From: Labilibaculum sp.
GTDB taxonomy: Bacteria > Bacteroidota > Bacteroidia > Bacteroidales > Marinifilaceae
Assembly (NCBI RefSeq): GCF_963664555.1
Contig: NZ_OY761461.1
Span: forward strand, 1,550,001 to 1,614,000
DNA: 64,000 nt
Reading direction: 5' to 3'
The notes under the pieces were generated by a model. That model searched no databases, was not told where the DNA came from, and saw only the letters and a program-made list of their open reading frames with translations. The number at the start of each line of letters is the position of its first letter. Position 1 is the stretch's first letter. Made by a program: the position numbers and the translations under genes. Shown here piece by piece: positions 45,092 to 54,541 of this stretch.

Positions 45092-47983
45092 ATGATAAGA
45101 TTTATTGTGTTAGAGTTGATTGTCTTGTTCAGTATAATCTCTTGTAAAAATGATACAGGTAAGGAATTAAGTGAGAATAAATTTGTGTCTTTTTTAGTAA
45201 ATGAGAACAATTTCCCGATAGTAAAATCTCAAAAAGGCACTCCCATATATATTGACGATAAAGACTATTCAGGTGTAATCAAAGTCGCTGAATTATTTCA
45301 AAAAGACATCGAAAAAGTAACAGGAGTAACCAATTCTTTACACATTGGCGAAAAGCCGCAAGGTACCATTATCATTATTGGTACAATTGGAAAAAGTCAG
45401 ATAATAGAGGATCTAATTGCATCAGGAAAGTTGAAAGTGAATGATGTAAAGGGGAAATGGGATAATAGTTTAATTGAAGTAGTTGAGAATCCTTTACCAA
45501 ACGTCGATAGAGCTTTAGTGATTGCCGGGAGCGATAAAAGAGGCACAATTTACGGCATGTTCGATATTAGCCGTAAAATGGGAGTTTCTCCTTGGTATTT
45601 TTGGGCTGATGTACCTGTAAAAAAGCACTCCGAGGTATTTATTAAAGCAGGCAGATATAATTTGGGTGAGCCAAAAGTTAAATATCGCGGTATTTTTTTA
45701 AACGATGAGGAACCAGCTTTAGGACGATGGGCAGTTGAGAATTACGGCGGATTCAATCATCAAATGTACGAGCATGTTTTCGAATTGATTTTACGCTTAA
45801 AAGGCAACTTCTTGTGGCCTGCTATGTGGTGGGCAAGTTTTAATAGCGACGATCCCTTAAATGCTCAGCTGGCAGATGAATTTGGAATTGTAATGAGCAC
45901 ATCACATCATGAACCATTGATGAGAGCGCATGCAGAATGGAAACCATACGGTGGAAAAGCATGGAATTATAAGAGCAACAAAAGCCAATTGGATGCTTTC
46001 TGGAAAGAGGGAATTGAACGAATGGGTAATAAGGAAAGTGTTGTTACTCTGGCTATGAGAGGAGATGGCGATGAAGCCATGGAAGAAGGAACCAACATCG
46101 AACTACTGGAAGATATTGTTGCCAATCAACGAAAAATTATAGAAGAGGTAACTCAGAAGCCAGCTAATGAAACACCGCAGGTTTGGGCTTTATACAAAGA
46201 AGTTCAGGAATATTACGACAAAGGTATGAAAGTACCTGATGATGTTACACTATTGTTTTGTGATGACAACTGGGGAAATGTTAGGGTATTGCCGGAACCA
46301 GAAGCTGCTGAACGTCCGGGAGGTTACGGTATGTATTATCATTTTGATTATGTGGGAGGTCCGCGTAATTACAAGTGGCTCAATACGAATTCATTACCGC
46401 GGGTTTGGGAACAATTAAGATTAACATATGAACACGGGGTTGATCGTATTTGGATTGTGAATGTTGGCGACTTGAAACCAATGGAGTTACCTATTTCATT
46501 TTTCTTCGACTATGCATGGAATCCTGAGTCGGTTACTGTAAATGAATTATCAGAATATACAACGAATTGGGCATCAGAACAATTCTCTGGAAAATATGCA
46601 GAAGAAATCGCTGAATTGCTGGATTTATATACAAAATATAACAGGCGTCGCACACCTGAATTATTGGACGATCATACCTATAGTTTGATTCATTACCGGG
46701 AATTTGAAAAAGTAGTTGAGGATTACAATCGTTTAGCACAAAAGGCTAAAAGTCTATATGATATAATAGATAAGAATCAAAAGGATGCATTTTATCAATT
46801 GGTTTATTTCCCAGTAAGCATTTGTGCCAATCTGAATGAAATGTATTTGTATTTGGCTAAAAATAAGCAATATGCTAAAGAAAAAAGAGCTGCAACCAAC
46901 TTAATGGCTGATAAAGTAGTTGAACTTTTTAAGCGTGATTCACTGCTTACTCTTGAGTTTCATACTGAATTAGCTGATGGTAAGTGGAATCATATGATGG
47001 CACAGCAGCATATTGGTTATACCTATTGGAACCAGCCGGACAGTAATACGATGCCTCAGATAACCTATTTGAAAGTACCGGAAGTAGGACAACTTTGTAT
47101 AAAGATTGAAGGGAAAGATAAAATTTGGACAAAGCATGATTCTACCGCGAATCTTTCAAATTTCGATAATATCAATCAGCAGGAATTTTATTTTGAGCTT
47201 TTCAACACTGGAAAAAGAGCAATAGATTATAAAATTGAAGCTCCTGAATGGTTGAAAATCAGTGAAACAGAAAATAATCTAAAAGAGGAAGATCGGCATT
47301 TTGTTTCTGTTAACTGGGATCAACTTCCTGTCGGCAATTCAGCAGGAACAATTTTTGTGTCTGGTAATGGTCAGGTGATTGAACTAGGCGTTATTGCAGA
47401 TAAAATTGATCTGAATAAAAAGAAGTTACAAGGATTTATTGAGAACAACGGAGTGGTAAGCATTGAAGCTGTAGACTTTAATTCAAGCAGTACCAGTCAG
47501 GGATTTGATTGGGAAGTGATAAATGGTTTGGGGAACACAAAAGGAGGTGTAACATCATTGCCGGTAAATAAAGGTTATCAGGAGTTTAGTAAGGACAATT
47601 CACATTTGGAATATACATTCACATTGCTTAATAAACCTAAAAATGATTCCATTACTCTTTTTATGTGTTTGGCACCAACGCAGGATTTTAAGAATAAAGA
47701 CGGATTAAAATATGCGGTATCTGTAGATGATGAAGAACCTCAGATTATTAACCTGCATGAAGGTTGTATAGGTAAGGATTGGAATTACGCAGAATGGTGG
47801 TGTACAGCGGTATCCGATAATAAATTAGTAAGAAAGTCAAAGCACAAACTGAATAATACAGAAACCCATATTGTAAGATATTGGTTGATTGATCCGGGAA
47901 TTGTGCTTCAAAAATTGATGATTGATAATGGTGGACTCAAACCATCTTATTTGGGACCTCCGGAGTGTAAAATGTACAAGTAA
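45092..47983 (+). CDS. GH115 alpha-glucuronidase
   Basis: I place the start at ATG 45092, which gives a compact lipoprotein signal (FSIISCKND) after an A-rich leader; ATGs at 45068 and 45041 are also in frame. The protein of about 963 residues has the family core: RGIFLNDEEPALGRWA, LRLKGNFLWPAMWWASFN, MSTSHHEPLMRAHAEW and LAMRGDGDEAME, then LFCDDNWGN and IWIVNVGDLKPMELP. A C-terminal beta-sandwich follows. GH115 enzymes remove (4-O-methyl)glucuronic acid from internal as well as terminal xylose units, so it complements the GH67. It begins a two-gene unit with the beta-helix protein. Confidence 0.95.
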   Translation: MIRFIVLELIVLFSIISCKNDTGKELSENKFVSFLVNENNFPIVKSQKGTPIYIDDKDYSGVIKVAELFQKDIEKVTGVTNSLHIGEKPQGTIIIIGTIGKSQIIEDLIASGKLKVNDVKGKWDNSLIEVVENPLPNVDRALVIAGSDKRGTIYGMFDISRKMGVSPWYFWADVPVKKHSEVFIKAGRYNLGEPKVKYRGIFLNDEEPALGRWAVENYGGFNHQMYEHVFELILRLKGNFLWPAMWWASFNSDDPLNAQLADEFGIVMSTSHHEPLMRAHAEWKPYGGKAWNYKSNKSQLDAFWKEGIERMGNKESVVTLAMRGDGDEAMEEGTNIELLEDIVANQRKIIEEVTQKPANETPQVWALYKEVQEYYDKGMKVPDDVTLLFCDDNWGNVRVLPEPEAAERPGGYGMYYHFDYVGGPRNYKWLNTNSLPRVWEQLRLTYEHGVDRIWIVNVGDLKPMELPISFFFDYAWNPESVTVNELSEYTTNWASEQFSGKYAEEIAELLDLYTKYNRRRTPELLDDHTYSLIHYREFEKVVEDYNRLAQKAKSLYDIIDKNQKDAFYQLVYFPVSICANLNEMYLYLAKNKQYAKEKRAATNLMADKVVELFKRDSLLTLEFHTELADGKWNHMMAQQHIGYTYWNQPDSNTMPQITYLKVPEVGQLCIKIEGKDKIWTKHDSTANLSNFDNINQQEFYFELFNTGKRAIDYKIEAPEWLKISETENNLKEEDRHFVSVNWDQLPVGNSAGTIFVSGNGQVIELGVIADKIDLNKKKLQGFIENNGVVSIEAVDFNSSSTSQGFDWEVINGLGNTKGGVTSLPVNKGYQEFSKDNSHLEYTFTLLNKPKNDSITLFMCLAPTQDFKNKDGLKYAVSVDDEEPQIINLHEGCIGKDWNYAEWWCTAVSDNKLVRKSKHKLNNTETHIVRYWLIDPGIVLQKLMIDNGGLKPSYLGPPECKMYK

Positions 47984-48004
47984 AATTCAGAAATAAAAGT
48001 GATT

Positions 48005-49867
48005 ATGGAAACTACAGGAAATAAATTTATTCTTCTTTTATCATTTATATCTTTATTTTTTTTCTTAAAACAAGAAAGAGTATTGGCTCAGCCTTCGGGA
48101 GGACCATATGGTCCAATACATAAAAGCTATGATTTACCAAATGTTGATGGTACCATCTATTATGTGTCTCCGGATGGGAGTAAGGATGCAAAAGGACTTA
48201 AGCTATCGGAGCCAACCAATATTGAATCGGCTGTTGAAAGGGTGAAAACGGGTGATGCCATTGTTTTGAGAGGCGGAATTTACCGTACAGGCAATTTGAC
48301 CTTGAATCAGGGAATAACAATGCAGCCCTATAAAGATGAACAAGCTGTAATAAAAGGGACATTAGTTGCAACTGAATGGGAAAAATTAAAAAATGGGTTG
48401 TGGCGTACTTCATGGTCACATTTATTTCCATCCAAACCTCAGGATTGGTGGGTAAAGGATGTGTACGGAAAAATAACTCCCTTACATCGGTTTAATGATG
48501 ACTTGGTTTTTGTTGATGGATGTTTTCTGCAGTCAGTAGGTTGGGAAGGAGAAGTTAATGAAGACACATATTTTATTAATTACGAAACCCAACAAGTTTA
48601 TATTGGTACCGATCCAACAAATAAAGAGGTGGAAATTACTGCTTTTGCAACCGGATTGGTTCGAACAACAAAGGATGTGCATGGCAAAGGATCTGATGGG
48701 ATCGGACCGGTAATTAAAGGAATTACAATTACTCAATATCCTTTTCGGATTATCGAGGTTGAGGGGTATTATCCGGAAGGTTTGTCAGTTGATTATGAAC
48801 ATGGTAATGATGTTGTTGGTACAACTATAGAAAATTGTACCATGAGCTATTGTGGTCGAATTGGTGTGAATCTGATAGGCGATAAAATAAGCTTTAAGCA
48901 TTGTAAAATTAGCGATACAAGTACTGAAGGTTTATATTTGGTTAGCTCCGATGATGCTTTAATCGAAAAGAATATTTTCACACGTAATAATATTGAGAAT
49001 CTGGTTGGCTATTTTCCTGCAGCAGTAAAAATATTTAATCAAAGTAATCGGGTTGTGTTTAATGATAACCTTGTAATTGATCTGCCAAATTCAAATGGTG
49101 TGTGGTATGATGTTGGTAATGTTGATGGTCGATTTATTAACAATTGGGTTGAGGGGGTTGGATTCCCTAACAATAACTTTCAGCCACATAGTGTTTGGCC
49201 TTCGCGTAATGGATTCTTTTTTGAAATATCCAAGGGCGCCGTTTGTGCAGGTAATGTGTTTACGAATTGCGATCATGGTATTCTGATTCTGAATAGCAAT
49301 AATGTAAAAGTGTATCAGAATACGTTTGTTAATAGTCTGGCTTGTTTTGGAAGAAATGAGCGAAGTGCTCAGGGAGATCATTTCGGTTGGCATCCGAGCA
49401 CCGGACCTGATGTTGATGAACGCACCGGACATGAGTTTGTGAATAATCTGATGGTGAAAGATGAAAAATACAACGGTCCACTCTTGCTGATCTGGCAACC
49501 CGATGTTTTATGCGGAGAACTAAAAGAGCCAGCCCTTAAATATTTAGATCACAATGCTTATGTGAGTAAAAATGATGCTAAGCTTGATATTTGGCTGAGC
49601 GATACTAAAAATGCCGAATGTCAGGCAAATTATAGTAATCCTGAAGCTTTTTACAAGCAACATCCGGAATATGCAAAAAGCAGTATCGGTTTAGCTCGTT
49701 ATAACGGACCATTATTTAAAAGTCTTTTGTTAGGCAATTATGAGTTGTTATCGGATTTTAAAGGGAAAGGTGCAGCAACATCATTACCTGAAGAAGTATA
49801 TCAGTTATTGCAAAGTCCCGTAAATCCTAAATTGCCATTTGTTGGAGCATATCCTTTCGCAGAATAG
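48005..49867 (+). CDS. Right-handed beta-helix protein, GH120-like, possible beta-xylosidase
   Basis: The start is ATG 48005; a GTG 6 nt upstream is less likely. 620 residues with a signal peptide (to about residue 29, VLAQ). The N-terminal part has the pattern YYVSPDGSKDAKG and AVERVKTGDAIVLRGGIYR, followed by a beta-sandwich insertion and beta-helix coils. GVWYDVGN (Asp369) and GFFFEISKG (Glu407) resemble the motifs around the nucleophile and acid/base of GH120 beta-xylosidase as I recall them. Other beta-helix enzymes share this general pattern, so the family is not certain. Context between GH115 and GH10 supports a role in xylan oligosaccharide breakdown. Confidence 0.6.
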   Translation: METTGNKFILLLSFISLFFFLKQERVLAQPSGGPYGPIHKSYDLPNVDGTIYYVSPDGSKDAKGLKLSEPTNIESAVERVKTGDAIVLRGGIYRTGNLTLNQGITMQPYKDEQAVIKGTLVATEWEKLKNGLWRTSWSHLFPSKPQDWWVKDVYGKITPLHRFNDDLVFVDGCFLQSVGWEGEVNEDTYFINYETQQVYIGTDPTNKEVEITAFATGLVRTTKDVHGKGSDGIGPVIKGITITQYPFRIIEVEGYYPEGLSVDYEHGNDVVGTTIENCTMSYCGRIGVNLIGDKISFKHCKISDTSTEGLYLVSSDDALIEKNIFTRNNIENLVGYFPAAVKIFNQSNRVVFNDNLVIDLPNSNGVWYDVGNVDGRFINNWVEGVGFPNNNFQPHSVWPSRNGFFFEISKGAVCAGNVFTNCDHGILILNSNNVKVYQNTFVNSLACFGRNERSAQGDHFGWHPSTGPDVDERTGHEFVNNLMVKDEKYNGPLLLIWQPDVLCGELKEPALKYLDHNAYVSKNDAKLDIWLSDTKNAECQANYSNPEAFYKQHPEYAKSSIGLARYNGPLFKSLLLGNYELLSDFKGKGAATSLPEEVYQLLQSPVNPKLPFVGAYPFAE

Positions 49868-49985
49868 TATCGGATATAAAGTTTTGTAGGTGAAAACGAG
49901 ATCCTGATATTGTGGAAAAAACGATATAAAATAGAACAGGTGAATATATAAATCAGTAAAATGATTTGAGGTAAAATAATAGAAG

Positions 49986-50013
49986 AATGGGGGAGTTTAT
50001 ATTGTCCCATTTT
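49986..50013 (+). terminator. Weak candidate terminator after the beta-helix gene
   Basis: A 6-bp GC-containing stem (49986-49991 with 50006-50011) with a 14-nt loop and a short T run. It lies 119 nt after the stop at 49867. The stem is short, so its activity is uncertain. Confidence 0.35.
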
Positions 50014-50450
50014 CTATGTTTGATGGGAGAGGTTTGAATATTGGAGAGGTTTCTTAAGTCAGGATGGAGATATCTGGTCGCTGTTGTTTTCTGTTTGTTT
50101 AGACAGGAATCAAGTGCAGTGCTTTAATACCAATTTAATTTCAAAACAGACTTTAAATAAAATGAATTAATTTTTAGCTGTATCGAGGCAAAAAAGTAAA
50201 GCACAGCCATGTTACGATGTAACTTTTTTAATGAAGATATAGCTGAAAAGAAACTTTTTATAAGGCCTGTTTTGATGTTAATTTGGTATAATAAAATGTG
50301 GATTTTTCTTACTGCTCAATACCCCAAAATTACTTTTAAGGAAGATAGTACACTACTACAGTAAGGTGTATTTTTTATTGGTAACAATTAGTGTGCGGTT
50401 TTTTTTTACCATTGATTTATTGTTTTTAAAACATATGGTTAAAACAAAGA

Positions 50451-50518
50451 TGTAACCAAAATGAAATTAAATGTAACGGGAATGAAAAATATGTAACAAA
50501 CTAACAAATTTGTGTAAC
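50451..50518 (+). promoter_or_regulatory. Second array of four TGTAAC boxes; probable HTCS operator
   Basis: TGTAAC occurs four times, at 50451, 50472, 50492 and 50513 (steps 21, 20 and 21). Boxes 1 and 2 share the following AATGAAA. The array ends 31 nt before the -7 box at 50550, exactly as at the GH67 promoter. This links the symporter-GH10-GH43-CE20-GH43 operon to the same regulator as the GH67 operon. Confidence 0.75.
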
Positions 50519-50549
50519 ACAGCATCACGAGAGTTTATTTCAATACAAG

Positions 50550-50557
50550 TATTTTTG
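50550..50557 (+). promoter_or_regulatory. -7 box of the symporter-GH10-GH43-CE20-GH43 operon
   Basis: TATTTTTG is a full match to TAnnTTTG and begins 31 nt after the repeat array. The symporter start is 100 nt downstream, giving a leader of about 90 nt. Confidence 0.6.
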
Positions 50558-50657
50558 GTTAACAGTTTGGGTGGTTCTCACAGTAATTAAAGTTTATAAG
50601 GAGCCACTTTTTTAATAAATAACATCGAATAATAAAGTCAGTATTAAATATTACAAA

Positions 50658-52145
50658 ATGACATTAAAATCAGATAAAGTATCGGTAGTTGAAAAGATTG
50701 GCTACAGCTTAGGCGACCTTGCGGCTAACCTCATTTTTCAAACGTTGATGACGTTTTTAGCCTTCTTTTATACCGATGTGTATAAGATTCCGGCAGGAAC
50801 AGCCTCCGTAATTATTTTTTCGGGAGGTATGATTGGAGCATGCTTTAACCCGATAATGGGTGTTATTGCTGATCGTACCAAAACAAGGTGGGGGAAATTT
50901 CGTCCATGGATTCTTTGGACATCAATCCCTTTTGGGCTAATGGCCTTATTGGCTTTTAGTACGCCGCAGTTTGGTCCGGGAGGTAAAATTGCATACGCAT
51001 TTATTACTTATATCTTATTAGTACTACTTTATAGTGCCAATAACTTACCTTACTCGGCTCTGAGTGGCGTTTTAACCGGAAATATGGCAGAACGCAACAG
51101 TATTTCATCATATCGTTTTACTGCAGTAATGGTAGCTCAATTCATAGTTCAAGGTTTATTATTGCCATTGGTGTTAATATTTGGTGACGGCGATAAGGCA
51201 AAAGGCTTTGAAAATGTAATGGGAGTTTTTGCACTTGTTGGTATTGTCTTTTTTATCATCACTTTCTTAACAACAAAGGAACGTGTGGTTTCGACTCAAA
51301 CAGAAACAACATCGGTAAAACAAGATGTTAAAGATTTGATGAAAAACAGGCCGTGGATTGTAATGCTTGTTGTTACTGTATTCGTATTTATTACGCTGTC
51401 GCTGAAAGGCGGTATGTATGTGTTTTATTTCGAGAATTATTTAAGTGAACAACATTTAGCAGTTTTTTTAAATGATATTGGCTTTAATGCTTTTATTAGT
51501 GGTTTAAATAATCTTTTGTCAAATATGGGCTTTGTGGGCTTCTTGTGGCCCGAAGATGTTGCAACATCAGGTTTTAGTCTTTTTAATGCCGGAGGAATCA
51601 TTTTCATGATTATTGGGATTATGTTTTCAAAGGGGCTGGCCGATAAATATGGCAAAAGAGATGTATTTGGAGTGAGTCTTTTTCTTGCCACTTTATGTTT
51701 GCTTTTATTTTACTTTTATTCTCCGGAATCTATAGCTTTGGTATTTATAAGTCAGTTGTTGCATGGTTTCTTTTATGGAATTACCACACCTCTGTTGTGG
51801 GCAATGATTGCCGATGTTGCAGATTATTCCGAATGTAAAAATAACCGTAGGGCAACTGCAATTATTTTTTCAGCAATGATATTTGGTTTAAAAGCAGGTT
51901 TGAGCGTTGGTGGAGCTTTAGTAGCGGGAATTTTAGCAAGTTATGGGTATAATCATCTGCTGGATGTTCAAAGTCCTGAAACAATTAATGGTATAAAACT
52001 TTCTTTAAGCGTATTTCCAACTATTACATTTTTTATTGCAATAGGATGTTTATTCTTCTACAAGATTGATAAAAAGAAGGAAGTAGAGATTGAAGATGAA
52101 TTGAGCAAAAGACGAGGATTAATGACTGATTTTAAGCGTTCCTAG
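50658..52145 (+). CDS. GPH-family (glycoside-pentoside-hexuronide) cation symporter
   Basis: 495 residues with about twelve hydrophobic segments. GYSLGDLAANLIFQ near residue 13, then the MGVIADRTKTRWGKFRPW loop (about 72-90) and LLWAMIADVADYSE (about 375-388) are signatures of the GPH family, which includes XynP and MelB types. It imports sugars or short oligosaccharides across the inner membrane with Na+ or H+. First gene of the xylan hydrolase operon, so xylose oligomers or aldouronic acids are the likely cargo; the exact substrate cannot be read from the sequence. Confidence 0.93.
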   Translation: MTLKSDKVSVVEKIGYSLGDLAANLIFQTLMTFLAFFYTDVYKIPAGTASVIIFSGGMIGACFNPIMGVIADRTKTRWGKFRPWILWTSIPFGLMALLAFSTPQFGPGGKIAYAFITYILLVLLYSANNLPYSALSGVLTGNMAERNSISSYRFTAVMVAQFIVQGLLLPLVLIFGDGDKAKGFENVMGVFALVGIVFFIITFLTTKERVVSTQTETTSVKQDVKDLMKNRPWIVMLVVTVFVFITLSLKGGMYVFYFENYLSEQHLAVFLNDIGFNAFISGLNNLLSNMGFVGFLWPEDVATSGFSLFNAGGIIFMIIGIMFSKGLADKYGKRDVFGVSLFLATLCLLLFYFYSPESIALVFISQLLHGFFYGITTPLLWAMIADVADYSECKNNRRATAIIFSAMIFGLKAGLSVGGALVAGILASYGYNHLLDVQSPETINGIKLSLSVFPTITFFIAIGCLFFYKIDKKKEVEIEDELSKRRGLMTDFKRS

Positions 52146-52255
52146 ATAGTGATTTGTAGGTGAATCGTCTTTCAGGCATCGAACTTGATGATCTTAAGAA
52201 AAAAACATTTATTGCTTAGTCTGGCATAAAATACAAATTAGTAAACTTATAATTA

Positions 52256-53389
52256 ATGAATCGATTTAAAAAAATATACAACCCCGGTTTTTTGGCGTTT
52301 TTACTGCTTGGAGTATTGTGCAGTTGTTCAAAAACAGAAGTAAAGCCAGTATCATTGAAATTGGCTGTTGGCGATAGGTTTTATATAGGTACAGCATTAA
52401 ATAGTGCCCAAATAGTTGGTGCTGACACCCCTGCCATAAAAATCATAAAACAACATTTTAATGCTGTTGTAGCTGAAAATGTGATGAAAAGTGAAGTTGT
52501 TCAACCTGTTGAAGGGGAGTTTGATTTTGATATGGCGGATAAATTTGTCAGGTTTGGGCTTGATAACAAGCTATTTATAACGGGGCATACTCTAATTTGG
52601 CATTCTCAGGCACCAGATTGGCTTTTCGTAGATAAGCAAGGAAATGATGTTTCGAGAGATGTTCTTATTGAAAGAATGAGAAGTCATATACACACAGTGG
52701 TAGGTCGTTATAAAGGAATTATAAAAGGCTGGGATGTTGTAAATGAAGCTATTTTGGATGATGGAACCTGGCGCAAAAGCAAATTTTATGAAATAATTGG
52801 TGCAGACTTTGTTAAGCTGGCATTTGAATTTGCGCATGAAGCCGACCCGGAAGCTGAGCTTTACTACAATGATTACTCGATGGCGAAAAAGGGGAAAAGA
52901 GAAGGGGTTGTGGCTATGGTGAAATCATTGCAGGAACAAGGAATAAGAATTGATGGTATTGGCATGCAGGGGCACATCTCAATGGATGATCCTACGATTG
53001 AGGATTTTGAGAAAAGCATAGTGGCTTTTTCTGAATTGGGTGTTCAAGTGATGGTTACGGAGCTGGATTTGACTGTTCTTCCTATGCCAAATATGAATGC
53101 TGGAGCCGATATAGCTTTAAATTTTGAATTTAAGAAAGAGTTAAACCCATACGCCAATGGACTTCCTGATTCGATTAGTACAAAAATGACAGAGCGTTAT
53201 CAGGATTTTTTCAGATTGTTTTATAAACATAGCAATAAAATTAGCCGTGTTACCCTTTGGGGAGTTAGTGATGCTCAGTCATGGCGCAATTATTGGCCTG
53301 TTAACGGACGTACAGATTATCCTCTTTTGTTTGACAGAGAGTATAAAGCAAAACCAATTGTTGAAAAAATAATTAACGAAGATCTGTAA
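52256..53389 (+). CDS. GH10 endo-1,4-beta-xylanase
   Basis: 377 residues with a lipoprotein signal (VLCSCSKT, cysteine near 24), so it is probably anchored to a membrane. The TIM-barrel motifs are complete: GHTLIWHSQAPDW (110-122), the acid/base Glu164 in WDVVNEAI (159-166), and the nucleophile Glu269 in VTELDLT (267-273). It cleaves the xylan main chain and makes oligosaccharides for SusC/SusD import or for periplasmic enzymes. Only the single catalytic domain is present, without the inserted carbohydrate-binding modules found in some gut Bacteroides GH10 enzymes. Confidence 0.97.
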   Translation: MNRFKKIYNPGFLAFLLLGVLCSCSKTEVKPVSLKLAVGDRFYIGTALNSAQIVGADTPAIKIIKQHFNAVVAENVMKSEVVQPVEGEFDFDMADKFVRFGLDNKLFITGHTLIWHSQAPDWLFVDKQGNDVSRDVLIERMRSHIHTVVGRYKGIIKGWDVVNEAILDDGTWRKSKFYEIIGADFVKLAFEFAHEADPEAELYYNDYSMAKKGKREGVVAMVKSLQEQGIRIDGIGMQGHISMDDPTIEDFEKSIVAFSELGVQVMVTELDLTVLPMPNMNAGADIALNFEFKKELNPYANGLPDSISTKMTERYQDFFRLFYKHSNKISRVTLWGVSDAQSWRNYWPVNGRTDYPLLFDREYKAKPIVEKIINEDL

Positions 53390-53502
53390 TCGGTTAAAGA
53401 GTTTATTCCAAAGTGTCATTTAAATAAGAATTTGATACTCTTATTCTATCGATTTAATAATATGAATAAAGCTTGATAAAAGAGCTTGAAAAAAATAAAA
53501 TA

Positions 53503-54474
53503 ATGAAGAACCCAAGGTATTTAGTTGATGGTTTATATACCGCAGATCCATCAGCACACGTATTTAACGGCAAGCTATATATTTATCCATCTCACGATAT
53601 CGAATCTGGTATACCTGAAAATGATAATGGCGATCATTTTGATATGCGAGATTACCATGTGTTTTCAATGGATGATATAGATGGTGAAGTAACTGATCAT
53701 GGAGTTGTTTTGGATGTGCAGGATGTGCCTTGGGCCGGTCGTCAAATGTGGGATACTGATGTTGCTCATAAGAACGGTAAGTATTATTTGTATTTTCCGG
53801 TAAAAGATAAAACAGATATTTTCCGCATCGGTGTTGCAGTAAGTGATAAGCCTGAAGGGCCTTTTGTTCCTGAAAAGCACCCTATTATTGGAAGTTATAG
53901 CATCGATCCTGCCGTTTTTGAAGATGAGGATGGTCAGCATTATATGTATTTTGGTGGTCTTTGGGGAGGACAGTTGCAACGTTACCGAAACAATAAAGCA
54001 CAGGAGTGTGGTTCCGAACCTGCCGATGATGAGTCTTCATTACCGGCTCGGGTTGTAAAAATGTCAGATGATCTGTTGGAATTTTCCGAAGAACCTAAAA
54101 GCCTTGTTATTTTAGATGAAAATGGAGAGCCTTTAAAAGCTGGAGATCATGATCGCCGCTTCTTCGAAGCATCGTGGATGCATAAGTACAATGGCAAATA
54201 TTATTTTTCTTACTCAACCGGAAATACTCATTTGCTTTGTTATGCTGTTGGAGATTCACCTTATGGCCCTTTTACTTACAAGGGAGTAATCCTTACACCT
54301 GTAGTAGGCTGGACTACACACCATTCTATTTGCGAATTTAAGGGGAAATGGTACCTGTTTCATCACGATTCCAAGCCATCAGGAGGAAAAACATGGCTTC
54401 GCAGCATGAAAGTTACAGAGTTGGAATACAATGAAGATGGTTCTATTAAAACAATTGATGGAATGGCCGATTAG
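53503..54474 (+). CDS. GH43-family glycosidase, cytoplasmic (xylosidase or arabinofuranosidase)
   Basis: The start is ATG 53503; a TTG 30 nt upstream is in frame but adds unrelated residues. 323 residues with no signal peptide, so a cytoplasmic location is expected. GH43 propeller features: YTADPSAHVFNGKLYIYPSHD at the start (base Asp in ADP), WDTDVAHKNGKYYLYF, SIDPAVFEDEDG (second Asp) and FFEASWMHKYNGKYY (general acid Glu). It would split imported xylo- or arabinoxylo-oligosaccharides after transport by the symporter. GH43 members differ in specificity, and xylosidase versus arabinofuranosidase cannot be separated here. Confidence 0.92.
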   Translation: MKNPRYLVDGLYTADPSAHVFNGKLYIYPSHDIESGIPENDNGDHFDMRDYHVFSMDDIDGEVTDHGVVLDVQDVPWAGRQMWDTDVAHKNGKYYLYFPVKDKTDIFRIGVAVSDKPEGPFVPEKHPIIGSYSIDPAVFEDEDGQHYMYFGGLWGGQLQRYRNNKAQECGSEPADDESSLPARVVKMSDDLLEFSEEPKSLVILDENGEPLKAGDHDRRFFEASWMHKYNGKYYFSYSTGNTHLLCYAVGDSPYGPFTYKGVILTPVVGWTTHHSICEFKGKWYLFHHDSKPSGGKTWLRSMKVTELEYNEDGSIKTIDGMAD

Positions 54475-54541
54475 GCATATGTTCTGATTGTTTAAGGCAA
54501 GAGAATTCAATTTTTAAATTATAGTTAAAAAAAATTACGGA

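Larger units (their letters stand above)
49868..50657. other. 790-nt intergenic region upstream of the symporter operon
   Basis: No open reading frame of interest was seen on either strand. A weak hairpin near 49986-50013 may end the GH115/beta-helix transcript. The last 210 nt hold the repeat array and -7 box described separately. The 430 nt between (50014-50450) contain AT-rich sequence with no repeat, RNA gene or riboswitch that I can recognise. Confidence 0.5.

Noticed and set aside
49091..49498. 135-residue open frame on the minus strand
   Set aside because: It lies opposite the beta-helix gene, whose coding sense is clear from its signal peptide and motifs.
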